Origin: Monosporascus cannonballus
Taxonomy: Eukaryota > Ascomycota > Sordariomycetes > Xylariales
Direction of reading: 5' to 3'
Length of the DNA stretch: 64,000 bases
NCBI GenBank assembly: GCA_004154925.1
Contig: QJNS01000148.1
Location: 124,001 to 188,000, forward strand
Under the pieces are notes generated by a model, which was not told where the DNA came from, did no database searches, and saw only the letters and a program-made list of their open reading frames with translations. Made by a program: the position numbers and the translations under genes. Positions within the stretch are counted from its first letter, which is position 1. Each line of letters begins with the position of its first letter. Below are positions 23,006-34,417 of the stretch, piece by piece.

Positions 23006-25427
23006 ATGGTTCAGTCCGCTGTCTTGGGTTTCCCCCGCATGGGTGTGAACCGTGATCTGAAGAAGGCCACCGAAGCATGTAAGCGCCGTACTCCGGTCCC
23101 TCCGGACTTTTGGATCAACCTTGGCTGACATCGACCCTAGACTGGGTCGGGAACCTCTCACAGTCCGACCTATTGGCAGAAGCCAAGCGTCTGCGACTCG
23201 CCCACTGGAAGATCCAGAAAGATGCTGGCGTCGACATCATCCCCAGCAATGACTTCGCCCTATACGACCAGGTCCTGCACCACATCCAGGACTTCGGTGT
23301 AAGTCACCATACCAATCTATTACCATCAGTATCGGACGCTAACGTTCTCTCGTACAGGCGGCCCCGGAGAGGTACATCAATGCCGGCCTCGACCCTATCG
23401 ATGAATACTTTGCTATGGGCCGTGGCCACCAGAAGGCCGGTGTCGATGTTCCCAGTTTAGAAATGGTGAAGTGGTTTGACTCCAACTATCACTATGTCAA
23501 GCCTACTCTGCAGGACAACCAGACCTTCAAGCTCACTCCCAGCCCCAAGGCTGTCAACGACTACCTTGAGGCCAAGGAAGCCGGCATCAACACGCGTCCC
23601 GTTCTGGTCGGCCCCGTCTCCTTCCTCACCCTGGGTAAGGCAGACCGTGGCCAGAGCGTCGACCCGATTGACCTTCTGGAAAAGCTTCTGCCCGTCTATG
23701 AAGAGCTTCTAGTCAAGCTCAAGGCGGCTGGTGCTGAGACCGTCCAGATTGACGAGCCGGTCCTCGTCTTCGACCTGCCCGCCAAGAGCAAGGCCGCATT
23801 CAAGCCCACCTATGAGAGGTTTGCCGGTCTTGGCGACAAGATCCCCAAGCTGGTCTTCACCACCTACTTCGGTGATATCGTTCACAACCTTGAGGCTCTC
23901 CCCAGGGATATCTATGCCGTTCACGTCGACCTTGTCCGGAACCCGGAGCAGCTAGAGACTATCATTGGTGCGCTCGGCCCCCAGACCATCCTTTCAGCGG
24001 GTGTCGTCGATGGCCGCAACATCTGGAAGACCAACTTCAAGCGTGCCATTGAGACCGTTGAGACTGCCATTCAGAAGCTCGGCAAGGACCGTGTCATTGT
24101 CGCCACCTCCAGCTCCCTCCTCCACACACCTCACACCCTTGCCAGCGAGAAGAAGCTGGACCCCGAAATTGCTGACTGGTTTGCCTTCGCCTGCGAGAAG
24201 GCCGTTGAGGTTTCCGTTATCGCCAAGGCTGTCACTGACGGCCCTGCTTCGGTTCGGGAAGCCCTGGAGGCCAATGCGAAGTCTATGAATGCTCGTGCTA
24301 CCTCGAGCAGGACCAACGACCCCAAGGTCAAGGAGAGGCAGTCCAAGATTGTCGCCTCTGACTACAACCGCAAGTCGGAATTCCCAGTCAGAATCTCCCA
24401 GCAGCAGAAGAAGCTCAACCTACCTCTCTTCCCCACAACCACCATTGGCTCCTTCCCCCAGACCAAGGAGATCCGGATCCAGCGCGCCAAGTTCGCCAAG
24501 AGCGAGATCACCGAGGCCCAATATGACAAGTTCATTCAACAGGAGATTGAGATGAACGTCAAGATCCAGGAGGAGCTTGACCTTGACGTCTTCGTCCACG
24601 GCGAGCCCGAACGAAACGACATGGTCCAGTACTTCGGTGAGCGCTTGAACGGCTATGCTTTCACTACCCATGCCTGGGTTCAGAGCTACGGATCTCGCTG
24701 TGTCAGGCCGCCAATTGTCGTGGGTGATATCTCCCGACCGGCTCCCATGACGGTCAAAGAGTCTAAGTACGCTGTTTCCGTCTCCAAGAAGCCCATGAAG
24801 GGTATGTTGACGGGTCCCGTCACCTGCCTGCGTTGGTCTTTCCCTCGTGATGATGTGCACCAGTCGGTGCAAGCTGAGCAGCTTGCTCTGGCTCTGCGTG
24901 ATGAAGTTGTCGACCTGGAGAAGGCCGGCGTCGACGTCATCCAGGTCGATGAGCCTGCTCTCCGTGAGGGTCTTCCTCTGCGAGCTGGCAAGGAGCGCGA
25001 TGCTTACCTTGAATGGGCTGTCAAGGCTTTCAAGCTGGCTACGGTCGGCGTGGAGGACTCTACTCAGATCCACTCCCACTTCTGCTACTCCGAGTTCCAG
25101 GATTTCTTCCACGCCATCGCGGCCCTTGACGCCGATGTGCTCTCGATTGAGAACAGCAAGTCGGACGCCAAGCTTCTGAGCGTGTTCGTCGATGCGGCCT
25201 ATCCGCGCCATATCGGCCCCGGTGTCTATGACATCCACTCGCCGCGTGTCCCCAGCGAGCAGGAGATCAGGGATCGCATCGAAGAGATGTTGCAATACTT
25301 GAAGCCTGATCAGCTGTGGATCGACCCCGACTGTGGTCTCAAGACCCGTCAGTGGAAGGAGACCAAGGAGGCTCTGACCAACATGGTCAATGCCGCCAAG
25401 TTCTTCCGCGCCAAGTACAGCAGGTAG
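23006..25427 (+). CDS. metE: Cobalamin-independent methionine synthase (MetE)
   Basis: Cytosolic 5-methyltetrahydropteroyltriglutamate-homocysteine methyltransferase (EC 2.1.1.14), which makes methionine from homocysteine and a polyglutamated methylfolate. Exons 23006-23078, 23141-23298 and 23358-25427 join in phase to 766 residues, the normal family length. The N-terminal barrel starts with the typical Leu-Gly-Phe-Pro-Arg-Met-Gly motif. The C-terminal barrel carries the zinc ligands in order: His651 and Cys653 (in IHSHFCYSEF), Glu675 (in SIENSKSD) and Cys736 (in DPDCGLKTR). These are spaced exactly as the E. coli set His641, Cys643, Glu665 and Cys726. Codon use is strongly C-ending, in line with high expression. 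There is no sign of damage. The orthologue is called met6 in yeasts. Confidence 0.97.
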
Positions 25428-28400
25428 GGTGTTTGCAATGCACCTACTTTCTCTGTTATGTGTGTTTTTTCAAGCTGCATATGTTACTTTTGCCCGCGCA
25501 GGGGCGTTTGACTTCGATTTCAACATCGGCGTTTCAGAGGCATGGTATATCAAAAGTTCTCACGGAAAAAATTGGTAGGGGTACGGGAGCATTCAACACA
25601 TCAGCGAGCACATAACGGATATGATATCAAGAGGGTCCCTCAACGGGACCCCGGGGGGCGGCTGGCGTTATGAGGCATTTGACCGCATCCACAAACGTGG
25701 TGAGGTAGTGTAAATATTTATGAGCAGTTAGCCCGATTCAACCAGGCATTTGATGAGCGAGGTTGAATTTGGTCACTCAGATGAAAGCGACTTTGTCAAA
25801 ACATTCCTTGAGAACTGACATCAATCTGTTTCTTGTGACAGCGAGTGAAAGATTGGACGTTTCACAACACGAGCCAGAAGCTACAGAGGTAGTCCCAGTC
25901 AATGCGTCACGGATATAACGTTTCAATTATCAACTTTTCACCTCTGGTTCGATCAAGTTAAATTGGGTAATTAATGGTAATATGATAAGGCTGGATTGGG
26001 CTTTAGAAGGAACGACGCCAAAGCACCTGCTGCCCCGGCGGCTTCGTCAACAAGCGCGGTCGGTACTGGATAAGGGCAATTCCTCAGAAAGGGGCCAGGT
26101 GGAAGAAGGAATGTTTATGTGATCTGATCGAAAGACAGGATCCCCCAGTCGTAAGCCCGCCTATCCCGCCGGAAAGCTTGAGGGGAGGGAGACAGGGCGG
26201 ACCCTCGTTCGTTCATGCCCTAGGAAGAGAAGTAATTGGGTGTGATTTAAGTTTAATATACGCATTATTACAGTTCGCTGTTCTAGGCGGTGATAGTGGA
26301 GCTGTTAATCAATCCTGAGACGACTGGACGAGGCCGGATCCATGATGTGATTTCCGCGGGGGAGACGCGGGCATAGAGCGCTGCTTAACTAGAGCGTTCT
26401 GTGTAACCGTTCATCGGACGGTTGATCCTTTCTTTCGGTTTGACGCGATCCTGTATACGTAGGTAGGTCATCATAGTCTCGACAGCCATCAGTGTATGAA
26501 AAGGCTGGCCGGCGCATAATGCCGGTCAGCCGTTGGATCCTTTTGTGGCGGCCAATTTTATTATTGTATAGCGCCCAGGCCGCCTAGGGCTTTTTGGGAG
26601 TGGGAGACGGGTTGGCGGAGCGCCTCTTTTATCAGATTCCGATAGGGATATTGGTATGCATGATACAAAACGTACCGTACACATCTCATACCGGTATCAT
26701 ACAATACTATCTTTCTGAAAGATACGGTACGGCGGAGCGGAATAACGTAGCGGCCTTATAAATACGGAGTGTTCAGGTACCTAGCCAATATATCCTCCGA
26801 ATGCTGGCTATCAATAAGCACCTAGGTAGATATGTTTATCATATTAGCATATGGGGGTGCCGTATCTTTGGAAAGATACGGTATTATAAAAGCGCCAGAT
26901 TCCGACAGCTGGAGCGAATCATTGATCGACACTAAAGATGGTGAAACCGTGACCGCTCTCTGCCTCTCTCTATCGGGACTAGGCAAAGCCACATTGCGGG
27001 ATCGTAAGTCGCCTCGTTCGGTTTGCTTCTTCGGGTTCCCGCCCCACTCGTGTCTTTCTCGCCTCTGTGCCTGGGGGTTTGCTTGCACTGACTTACACCA
27101 GCAGGCCGTGATCAAAATAGTTGACACACTTTCTTAGGACCCACTATCCAAAAGAGTGTCAATTGTTTTGACGACGACCTGACCGGGAATTGCACATACC
27201 ACCCGTTCTCCCCGCTGCCAATGTTTTAGTTCACGTATCATCTGCGATATTCTACCAATGGAAGCCGTGCGATGTTTGCGATCCCTTTCAGCCTCAAGGG
27301 CGCTCAAGGGCGAGTGCCCCAGCGCCGCCGAGATTGTAATTCGGAACCACAACCCATTTGACCATGTTTTTGCGATGCCCGAAACACCAGAGTAGATAGG
27401 AAACAGTGTCTCAGACTTATGAAACGCCATACTATTGAAAAGTTTAGGCAGCTGAAAATCGCCGAATATTCGTTGGGTTCTCCGTCATAGGAGAAAACGT
27501 GGCACCTTTTCTATTATTGGGACAGCCTCCTTCCTTTATCCGGACGGGAAGGATAGTCCCGACGTTTTTCGGTATCCCTTACCCTGGCCCTCTGTTGGGA
27601 GTATTCTCAGCTGCAACGAATTATCGGAGTATGGTCTCACAGACACTTTTCTTCGCTCGAATCGGCTCGCTCCGCCCTCGCCTAGGGATTCTGGGCGAGA
27701 AAATTTGAGATCCGATTTCCTTTTCGCAACGCTGTCTCTGTGCGGACAATTGCATACGTCCAACGAAGTCCGTCCTTGCGCCGGGCAGAAGTCGTAAACG
27801 GGACTCTGGTTGCGGAATACAAACCCCTTTGGAATCCTCCTCCGCAGAGCCACCTCATAAGCTCCATGACATAATAGGCTGGTGTCAACGGCGGCTTTTA
27901 GCCTTCTCGAAATCCTCCGCCTCTCATTAAACGATTGCGCTAAAATGGAAGCCATCGACCCTCTTTTCAATATTTCGCAAGCGATGGAGCTGAGGTCACC
28001 AGGTGCAACGCACAGCGGATCCCCAGATCGTTAGATCACACGGTAGTATCAAGTTGATCAAGCTTCCCATCAACGAATCCCACTCCTCCATATCTGATGT
28101 GGGATTGCTCTGTCCGCCCAAAGCTCATCGCAGGGCTCCCAGATGTCGCCAGACGGGGTGCAGTAAGGGGTGGCGGTTCTTAACGTTACTGGTTCTCGAA
28201 AAACACAGCGGAAATCATGGCGTCGCCGTCCGTGTCGATTTCATTGGCCCAACGAGACCGTACCTGCGTCTAGGCTGTATGCCGTAATATAATAGCAGGG
28301 ACGGCTGCTATGTGCCAGTGGGGCTCAGGGGTCGCACAAGCAGCGAGTTGACCTTCAAACGTTCCAAATCTGTTCTCGTTCCTCAGTCGACTCATGCAGT

Positions 28401-28983
28401 GGTGGCCAAGCTTTTCACAGCTTATTTCGCAGAGAGCTGAAGGCAAGGGTCTTCCTACCCCAGTCGACGATGATCTCTGTTATGGCGCCGCCTAGTGGAG
28501 CTAGGCCAGTCCTTGGAAATTGGTCGGGGCATCTCTCATTGTGCGGGTGGAGGCTGTGTGTTTTACTCCGTTCAGGGGTCTTTCCAAATTTGATTGGCCT
28601 CGACGAGGAAGGGGCCACAGCTGACGGACATGTAAAAAACGGATCAATCCCCCAAGCGGGAATGTCCTCTCTATTTCTTCTCTCCTCTTACCTTGCGCAA
28701 AAGTGTCTCACTCATTCGAGTTGATTTCTAGTCTCTCATTTGACATCATCGTCACCGATCTTTTCTGTTTATACTGCAAAGTTAGTCGCCGAATTACACT
28801 CTTTTCTGAACTACAATAGTGTCTCGCAGACCATCGCGGAACTGAGTTTCGCAGTGAACAACACTCTTCAAGAGATAGGCAGCGAAGTACAGTTATATCA
28901 CGAGATCAGAGCTGCTCGAGGAGAACGGTTTAGACAAAACAACTCAAACATATTATACAAGAATAACCACTATCTGGGTCAAT
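25428..28983. other. Long intergenic stretch, no supported gene
   Basis: About 3.5 kb. The first 200 bases are probably the 3' untranslated region of metE. Minus-strand frames at 27134-27430 and 27536-27970 are open but have no family pattern, and their overlapping frames look equally protein-like, so I do not call them. Paired short palindromes at 26.67-26.88 kb are listed separately. The last 250 bases should hold the promoter and leader of the secreted protein gene. Confidence 0.5.
26660..26885. repeat. Cluster of short palindromes
   Basis: A perfect 22-base palindrome-type repeat CCGTATCTTTGGAAAGATACGG lies at 26860-26881 (two-base centre). A related imperfect one (CTATCTTTCTGAAAGATACGG) lies at about 26708-26728, and CGTACCGTAC at about 26671-26680 mirrors GTACGG at 26726-26731. 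The shared GATACGG arms suggest remains of a small inverted-repeat element, but no target duplication was found. Confidence 0.4.
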
Positions 28984-30420
28984 ATGAAGTCCACGTCGAT
29001 TGCTTTTGGCCTCCTTGGCGGCCTGGCTTCGGCCGAGTATCACCACCCGCGTCACTTCCACACCTTCTATGCGCGGAATGAGACCACGGCAGCTCCCTCC
29101 ACGACGCTGACCGTCCAGGTTACTCAAGTCCACACTATCACCTCCTGCGCCCCTACTGTCACCAACTGCCCGATCAAGAACGGGACCGAGGCGGTCGTTA
29201 CGGAGGTCGTTGACTTGACCACCACCGTCTGCCCCGTGACGGAGGCCGAGGGAGTCTCGAGCTCTGTCGTCGGTGACCACTCAAGTGGTAAGATAACCGG
29301 TAAAACTAGCACTGTTACTACTACGCCGGCTCCTGGCACTACCAGCGATGTCTCTCCGACCACCGACGGCGTTGTCAACTATCCCACCCAGGATGTCCCC
29401 TATCCTACAGGGGAGAATACCGGAAGTGTCATTGTCAGCGAGACCACCGGTGTTGTTGAGGAGACTTTGAGCGTCACCGTCGGTCCGGGCAGCTCCAAGT
29501 CTGTGCTCGTGACCACCGTCCAGTCCACCTACACTTCTCAGATCACTATCACTGTACCCCGACCTGGCGGCAACGCTCCCGGCGCTGACACCAGCGTTGA
29601 GGGTACGACCACTCTCACTTCGACCTCCACTGGCACCCGCACTGTGACCGTTCCTGGTGAGACTGAGACCGCTAGCCCTGAGCGTCCTGAGACCTCCACT
29701 GAGGGCTCTAATGAGGGCTCTGACGGCAGCTCTAACGGGAGCTCCTGCGAAGGCGCCTGTGAATGCCCCCCGGCTACAATTGTCACCGTCACTGAGACCA
29801 TGCCTGCCAGCACCGTCTACGTCACTGCTCCCGTTCCCACTTCCACTTCCACTAGCGTCAAGGCGGTCGTTGAGGAGCCTTACCCAACTGGTACCGTCCC
29901 CTCTGAGGAGGACAGCAAGGGCATCACCCCCACCCCGGAAGAGAGTGAAGATGCTGAGGATGGAGAGAACGCTGATGAGTGCCCTGAGCAAGAAGAGGTT
30001 GTAGAAGGAGAGGAAGACGGAGACGAAGACGTCGTTGAGGTTACTGCCACAGTTGTCCCTGTGCCTTACCCCACGGCCGGCCCCTCCGGCAACGGCACCG
30101 TCCCGACTACATCCAGCGCCATCGTCAGCTCCAGCGTCGACATCAGCCCCACCGCCAGCACCAGCGCAGACAGCCCCAGCTCTAGCGCCTCTGCCACTGA
30201 GGGTGTCCCAACATACCCCGTCATGCCTGTTTCCAGTCCCACCATGAGCGCCAGCTCCAGCGCCGCTGTCAGCTCTAGCACTGCCGTCAGTCCCGACTCT
30301 AGCGCCCCTGTCAGCTCCAGCTCCAGCGCCCAGGGCACTACATCGACCCCTGAGCCAGTCGCGAACTATCCCACTTATCCCACTTACCCCACTTATCCCG
30401 CAGCCCCCGCCCGCAAGTAA
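28984..30420 (+). CDS. Secreted Ser/Thr-rich cell-wall-type protein
   Basis: Single exon, 478 residues. A signal peptide (MKSTSIAFGLLGGLASA, about residues 1-17) sends it to the secretory pathway. It continues with a short His-rich segment and a Cys-containing module (TSCAPTVTNCP, then TTVCPVTE at about residues 54-85) of the type found in fungal wall glycoproteins. A second Cys cluster (CEGACECPP) sits near residue 260. Most of the chain is Thr/Ser/Val/Pro-rich, so heavily O-glycosylated. An acidic Glu/Asp segment lies at about 307-350, and the last residues are YPTYPTYPTYPAAPARK. No hydrophobic C-terminal GPI signal is present, so it is probably secreted or held in the wall without an anchor. 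Function (adhesin-like or structural) is inferred. A large open minus-strand frame over it is a composition artefact. Confidence 0.8.
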   Translation: MKSTSIAFGLLGGLASAEYHHPRHFHTFYARNETTAAPSTTLTVQVTQVHTITSCAPTVTNCPIKNGTEAVVTEVVDLTTTVCPVTEAEGVSSSVVGDHSSGKITGKTSTVTTTPAPGTTSDVSPTTDGVVNYPTQDVPYPTGENTGSVIVSETTGVVEETLSVTVGPGSSKSVLVTTVQSTYTSQITITVPRPGGNAPGADTSVEGTTTLTSTSTGTRTVTVPGETETASPERPETSTEGSNEGSDGSSNGSSCEGACECPPATIVTVTETMPASTVYVTAPVPTSTSTSVKAVVEEPYPTGTVPSEEDSKGITPTPEESEDAEDGENADECPEQEEVVEGEEDGDEDVVEVTATVVPVPYPTAGPSGNGTVPTTSSAIVSSSVDISPTASTSADSPSSSASATEGVPTYPVMPVSSPTMSASSSAAVSSSTAVSPDSSAPVSSSSSAQGTTSTPEPVANYPTYPTYPTYPAAPARK

Positions 30421-33135
30421 ATAATCGGATTCTAGCGGCTGATCAAACCTCACTCTGGACAATTGTATAAAAGCCCGGCAAGCCCTAACGATGACGACCT
30501 ACTGATGACGAACCAACGACTTCAGCAGCAAGCTAGCATCCGTAACAACGGCACATGAAACCATAGACTTATTTTTGGATTCAGTTCCGACCTGTCGTCC
30601 GTTTACGGGCTCCGGCCTTCCTCCGGCTCTCTAGCATCGGACGTCATTTCCTTTGTTTGCAATCTTGAGCGCCAGCGATGAGGGGGCGTTCTTGGGGTTT
30701 GGAACGTTGGATGGCTACCTTTGGGGTCAGCTGAGCGGGTCCGGGCCGGCGCCGGGCCCGACCGGCCAGGCCATGTGGTGATTTTTTTTCGGGGAGTGCG
30801 CTGTATCCGTGGCGGCTTTCAGGATTCATGTATCCAATCATACCTTCTTTTCTTCGCTCCGTGTATCTAGGGTTTAGGCCAAGATTTTGGAAAAAACAAA
30901 GTGAGTGTTCTTGACATGTCTTGTAATTGCTGCTTTGCCGACCAGGTGATACCATGAGATATGATGTCGAAGTAAGCTTTTTGCTCATGTCTCAGCCATC
31001 CCGTGTCTTTCATTCAGGTCTCGCATTCCACCGCGAGGGATACTCAATGCGACGGAACCTGATTACTATGTGTTTCGGCGCTTACCGGTGCGGTCGTCCT
31101 CGCGCGTACGCTTGTACCCCGATGCTGCCCTTGGCATATCGTGTTTCTTACCCCAATAGCCCCATTCTCTAAGGCTAGGGTAACTGCCGCCCTTTCGTAT
31201 CATTTTTGACGTGATTGTTTTTCCGGCATGAGATAATTGTTAAGGAGTCTGACGCTACATAGCGTAGAGGGCAGTACCTGGGGAACACCCATTTCTAATA
31301 TAGCAAGTCGATTCTTCCGCGCGAGAGCTACCCTTGACATGGAGACCTGCCGATTCGTACCCCCTATACATCTAATCAACCTTTGTCATCTATGTTCCCC
31401 AGTCTTGCCGTAGCACTGAAAGCAATGCTAGTTACCCCAGTCCTCCTAGATCAAATTAGCTGTTAAATTTATCTCGGACATTCCCTCTGGTGGACGGTAA
31501 TCGCAACTACCTCCTAATAGGGGATACCAGCAGTAGAGAGCGCCGCCCTCTGCCACCGCGTACCCAGCTCTCCTGACGTCCCTCCGTCTACAAGGGCCAC
31601 GCAACAGCGCAATGAAAGCAGCTCCTTGTACACCTTCGCTTCCGCTCCAAGCAGAAGCCATCCGAACCCCGCGCATTCGTCTATCAATGCCGCCCTGGTC
31701 GTCCGCCAGAGGTTGCCTCCGCGACCGTGACCGCGATCGAGGGCATGCCGCCTAACGAGCCCCGGGAAATCGATACGGTCTCCCAGTCCCGGTTTTTCTC
31801 GATCCACCGTCCCACGAAGATGGTCCGGCTGGCGTCTTCTGCGTTGAGGCGTTTGCCTGTGGGCAGTGGACAGTCGAGGAGTTCCACGACGGTCTTCCAC
31901 CGTTCCCGGGGACGGCTTGGGGAGGCTTGGGCGAGAATTTGGCGGTGCTCATTGTGGCGTGGCTCTTTTCACCTATGGCTTGTTGACCTGTAGGCTTGTG
32001 GTCTGGTCAAATACCATGGATGGTGTAGGGAGGTTGGCAGAATAGGAGGCCCCGAGTGTGGTATGTGTGCTACTTGTGTGTCTGTCATATAGCCCTGCGT
32101 CGTGTAAAGTCTGCAGTCTGATGTTTTATAGCAATGCCAACAGTTCAAGAGATGAAAAGGTTCCCTTATACTCATAGTTGGTTCGAACATGTGAGCACCA
32201 ACAACACCCCTCCAGCCGTACCAGTCCCGGCAATAATGTTTCGACCAGCAGAGTATGATAGGTACTTGCGAAATATCATCACTAGTGCCGTTTGATATCA
32301 GTTCTTGGTATGTGTTTCCTTGTCTTTTGCGTACGGTTCAGGGGGTACTAATCATTTTGCTTGTAAATCTAGTTGTGCTTACCCGGCATCGAGGGATCGG
32401 TAGAAGACTCGGCCTTAAGACGAAGGGGGGTCGCTAGCCTCCAGAGACGCGAATTGATAATACTAACGGTTAAGGATAAATGACACAGCAGTTTCAACTC
32501 AAACTCGGATATCAGCATGTTGCTTCCTCATTCGGTGTCTGAGTTGTGTTGACCCCAGAGAAACCTGTGTCACTAGAAATCGACCGTTTTGGCCTCTCGA
32601 CTTCTTAGCACGCATGAGATCGCTCGAAGGTTAACTCGGACAAAGAATGCCTGTTGGTCGGCAGTCTAAATCGTTAACGACTGAAGAAATGCTCGAGGAC
32701 AAAGGAACGGGCTGTTGGTTCTCTAGCTGCCTCCATCCTGATGGATACCGTCCGTACTTTACATGGTAGCCCGTCTCGTATTACACATCATTTAACATAC
32801 TTCTGATGTATAAATCGTTCTAGAGACTTGATAGCGGGTGTCCAGGGGTCTAATGAGTATTGAAGTTGGATGAAGAACGCCTATGTACCTGGGAACTGAG
32901 GCCTCCTTACGTATGCCTTACGGACATCAACACATATCCCAGACCTTTCCATGCATGCACACTTGGCCCTGGAGAAATGCGTATGTGTTTCCCCTTAAGA
33001 CCTCAAATTTCATCGGACCAGCGAGCCATGACGTCACCAATTCATTCACTGATGGCAAGAAATTCCCACCTCGTTACCCCTGACTCTCTCTTCAGCGACC
33101 CAGACTGATCCCTCTGTGGCCAGGCCGCTTACGAA
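30421..33135. other. Long intergenic stretch with one possible gene fragment
   Basis: About 2.7 kb; the 3' region of the secreted protein lies at its left end. Apart from the minus-strand fragment listed at 31.7-31.9 kb, only short frames without recognisable pattern are present on either strand. Confidence 0.5.
31684..31945 (-). pseudogene. Possible gene fragment, unknown
   Basis: An open minus-strand frame of about 85 codons with natural-looking protein character (WKTVVELLDCPLPTGKRL, then RTIFVGRWIEKNRDWETV and SRGSLGGMPS). No ATG fits its upstream end, where a TGA occurs, and no good donor or acceptor pair was found to extend it. GC content is higher than in its surroundings. It could be an exon of an undetected gene or a fossil. 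I do not recognise the family. Confidence 0.25.
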
Positions 33136-33710
33136 TCACGCATCCTTCGCATCGGTCAACCCTTCTATCTTCTCTACTGACCCTTTTGGTTGTATAGCCA
33201 TCGAGTTTGAGTCATCGAGCTCAAGATCCGCCATCCTGCTGGTAAGGGAGTCGCTGTACCAGACATAGAGGGGCTGGCTTCCGGCGAAGAGGGCAAAGTG
33301 GTAACAATCCTCGACAGCCAGGGCATAATGCTTCGGTTTCCCTTCCTTCAAATTTCGACCGAATAGCTCGTAGATTTTCGGCATTTTGGCGCGACCGACG
33401 GTGAGGGATAGTCGCTTCTGAGGATGATTTGGATCAGCGGAAAGCCTTGGGGCTGGCCGTAGACGTCGTGTACGTTGAGGCTGTCGATGCTATCGTATGT
33501 CTTGTAGTGTTCCCCAAAGCAGGATCTAACTTCCTTTTGCACATAGGCCCTGTATTCTGGATCTTTCCACCGCAAGTCGGACTCCCGAGGCACGTCGATT
33601 TGTTCATCGTAGCTGCTGCCCCGTAGTGCTGGATGATGGTATCCCATGAGCTCCATGATGGAGCGTTTCTTTATGTCTCGACGTTGTTTGGCAAGCGACG
33701 GTGTTAACAT
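33136..33710 (-). CDS. Unknown small protein, one-base frameshift
   Basis: Reading from the ATG at 33710, a basic N-terminus (MLTPSLAKQRRDIKKRS) leads into a charged, globular-looking sequence through about residue 100 (DVYGQPQGFPLIQIILRSDYP). There the pattern jumps by one frame to LTVGRAKMPKIYELFGRN and runs on to the stop at 33136. One missing C in the CCC run (plus strand GGG at 33404-33406) would restore one frame of about 190 residues. Either this is a homopolymer error or the gene is freshly broken. A conserved-looking Tyr/Trp-rich end (DCYHFALFAGSQPLYVWYSD) precedes an acidic tail. No known domain is recognised and no intron is needed. Confidence 0.5.
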
Positions 33711-34417
33711 TAGGACCAGAGGAGGGTACGTAGGCGTATGCCGATGGGACAGGATAAGATAGACGTGGGGAGAGTGCCTGCACTTATACAGACTGCGTGG
33801 GAAAAGTCTATGACCAGTAATTCTGACGAACAGCACGCGCCGGTATTTAACCAACCGACGTTGCTGCTTATAACATCGTGCCGATAGTCTGCGCTAGTAG
33901 CCTGACGTGAATAACATGAGCAAATGAATGTTGGTACGCTGCAGCAGTTTCTTTGTCCTCGGTGCGTTCGACTTGCTCGTTGGTTCCTTCAATATGCCAA
34001 CATTTCTGCTCGAATTCGACGCTACACTCACTGTTGATATAATTCATTCTTGAACAATACTCGTACATTAAGATGCATTCTTCGTCTCTATTGATTCAGC
34101 GGTCAGGGTCATGCGTATGCTGGCTTCATGGCATGCCTGCGTGTCGGAAGTGCTCTTGCGCATTGGCAAGGGTGTGTGGGAAGTTAAATCAAGCAACTCT
34201 CATCGCTTTCCGATGAGACATTAATATTCATGATAAATGGGGAACCTCTAAGACAATGAGATCGCTAAAGATGCACACAAATGAGAAGAAAAAACGAAGG
34301 AAAAGTATATGAGGGGGTATCGGCATACGCATCAGGGCATCTCCAAACTCCCGACCCCTAAACCACCCCGTCTAAGTGATCTCATTGCTCAGGTCTCGAT
34401 GCGTGCCTCCCTGCTCG
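33711..34417. other. Intergenic stretch, no gene seen
   Basis: About 700 bp between the small frameshifted gene and the 3' end of the large minus-strand gene. It contains only short frames, and is expected to hold the promoter of the former and the 3' region of the latter. Confidence 0.5.

Noticed and set aside
24420..25295. 291-codon minus-strand frame inside metE
   Set aside because: Antisense shadow produced by the strong C-ending codon bias of metE.
27134..27970. Two minus-strand frames of about 100 and 145 codons
   Set aside because: No recognisable motif, overlapping alternative frames look as plausible, no splice structure; left as intergenic.
29281..30462. 393-codon minus-strand frame over the secreted protein
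   Set aside because: Gly/Ala/Asp-rich antisense of Ser/Thr/Pro codons; no domain.
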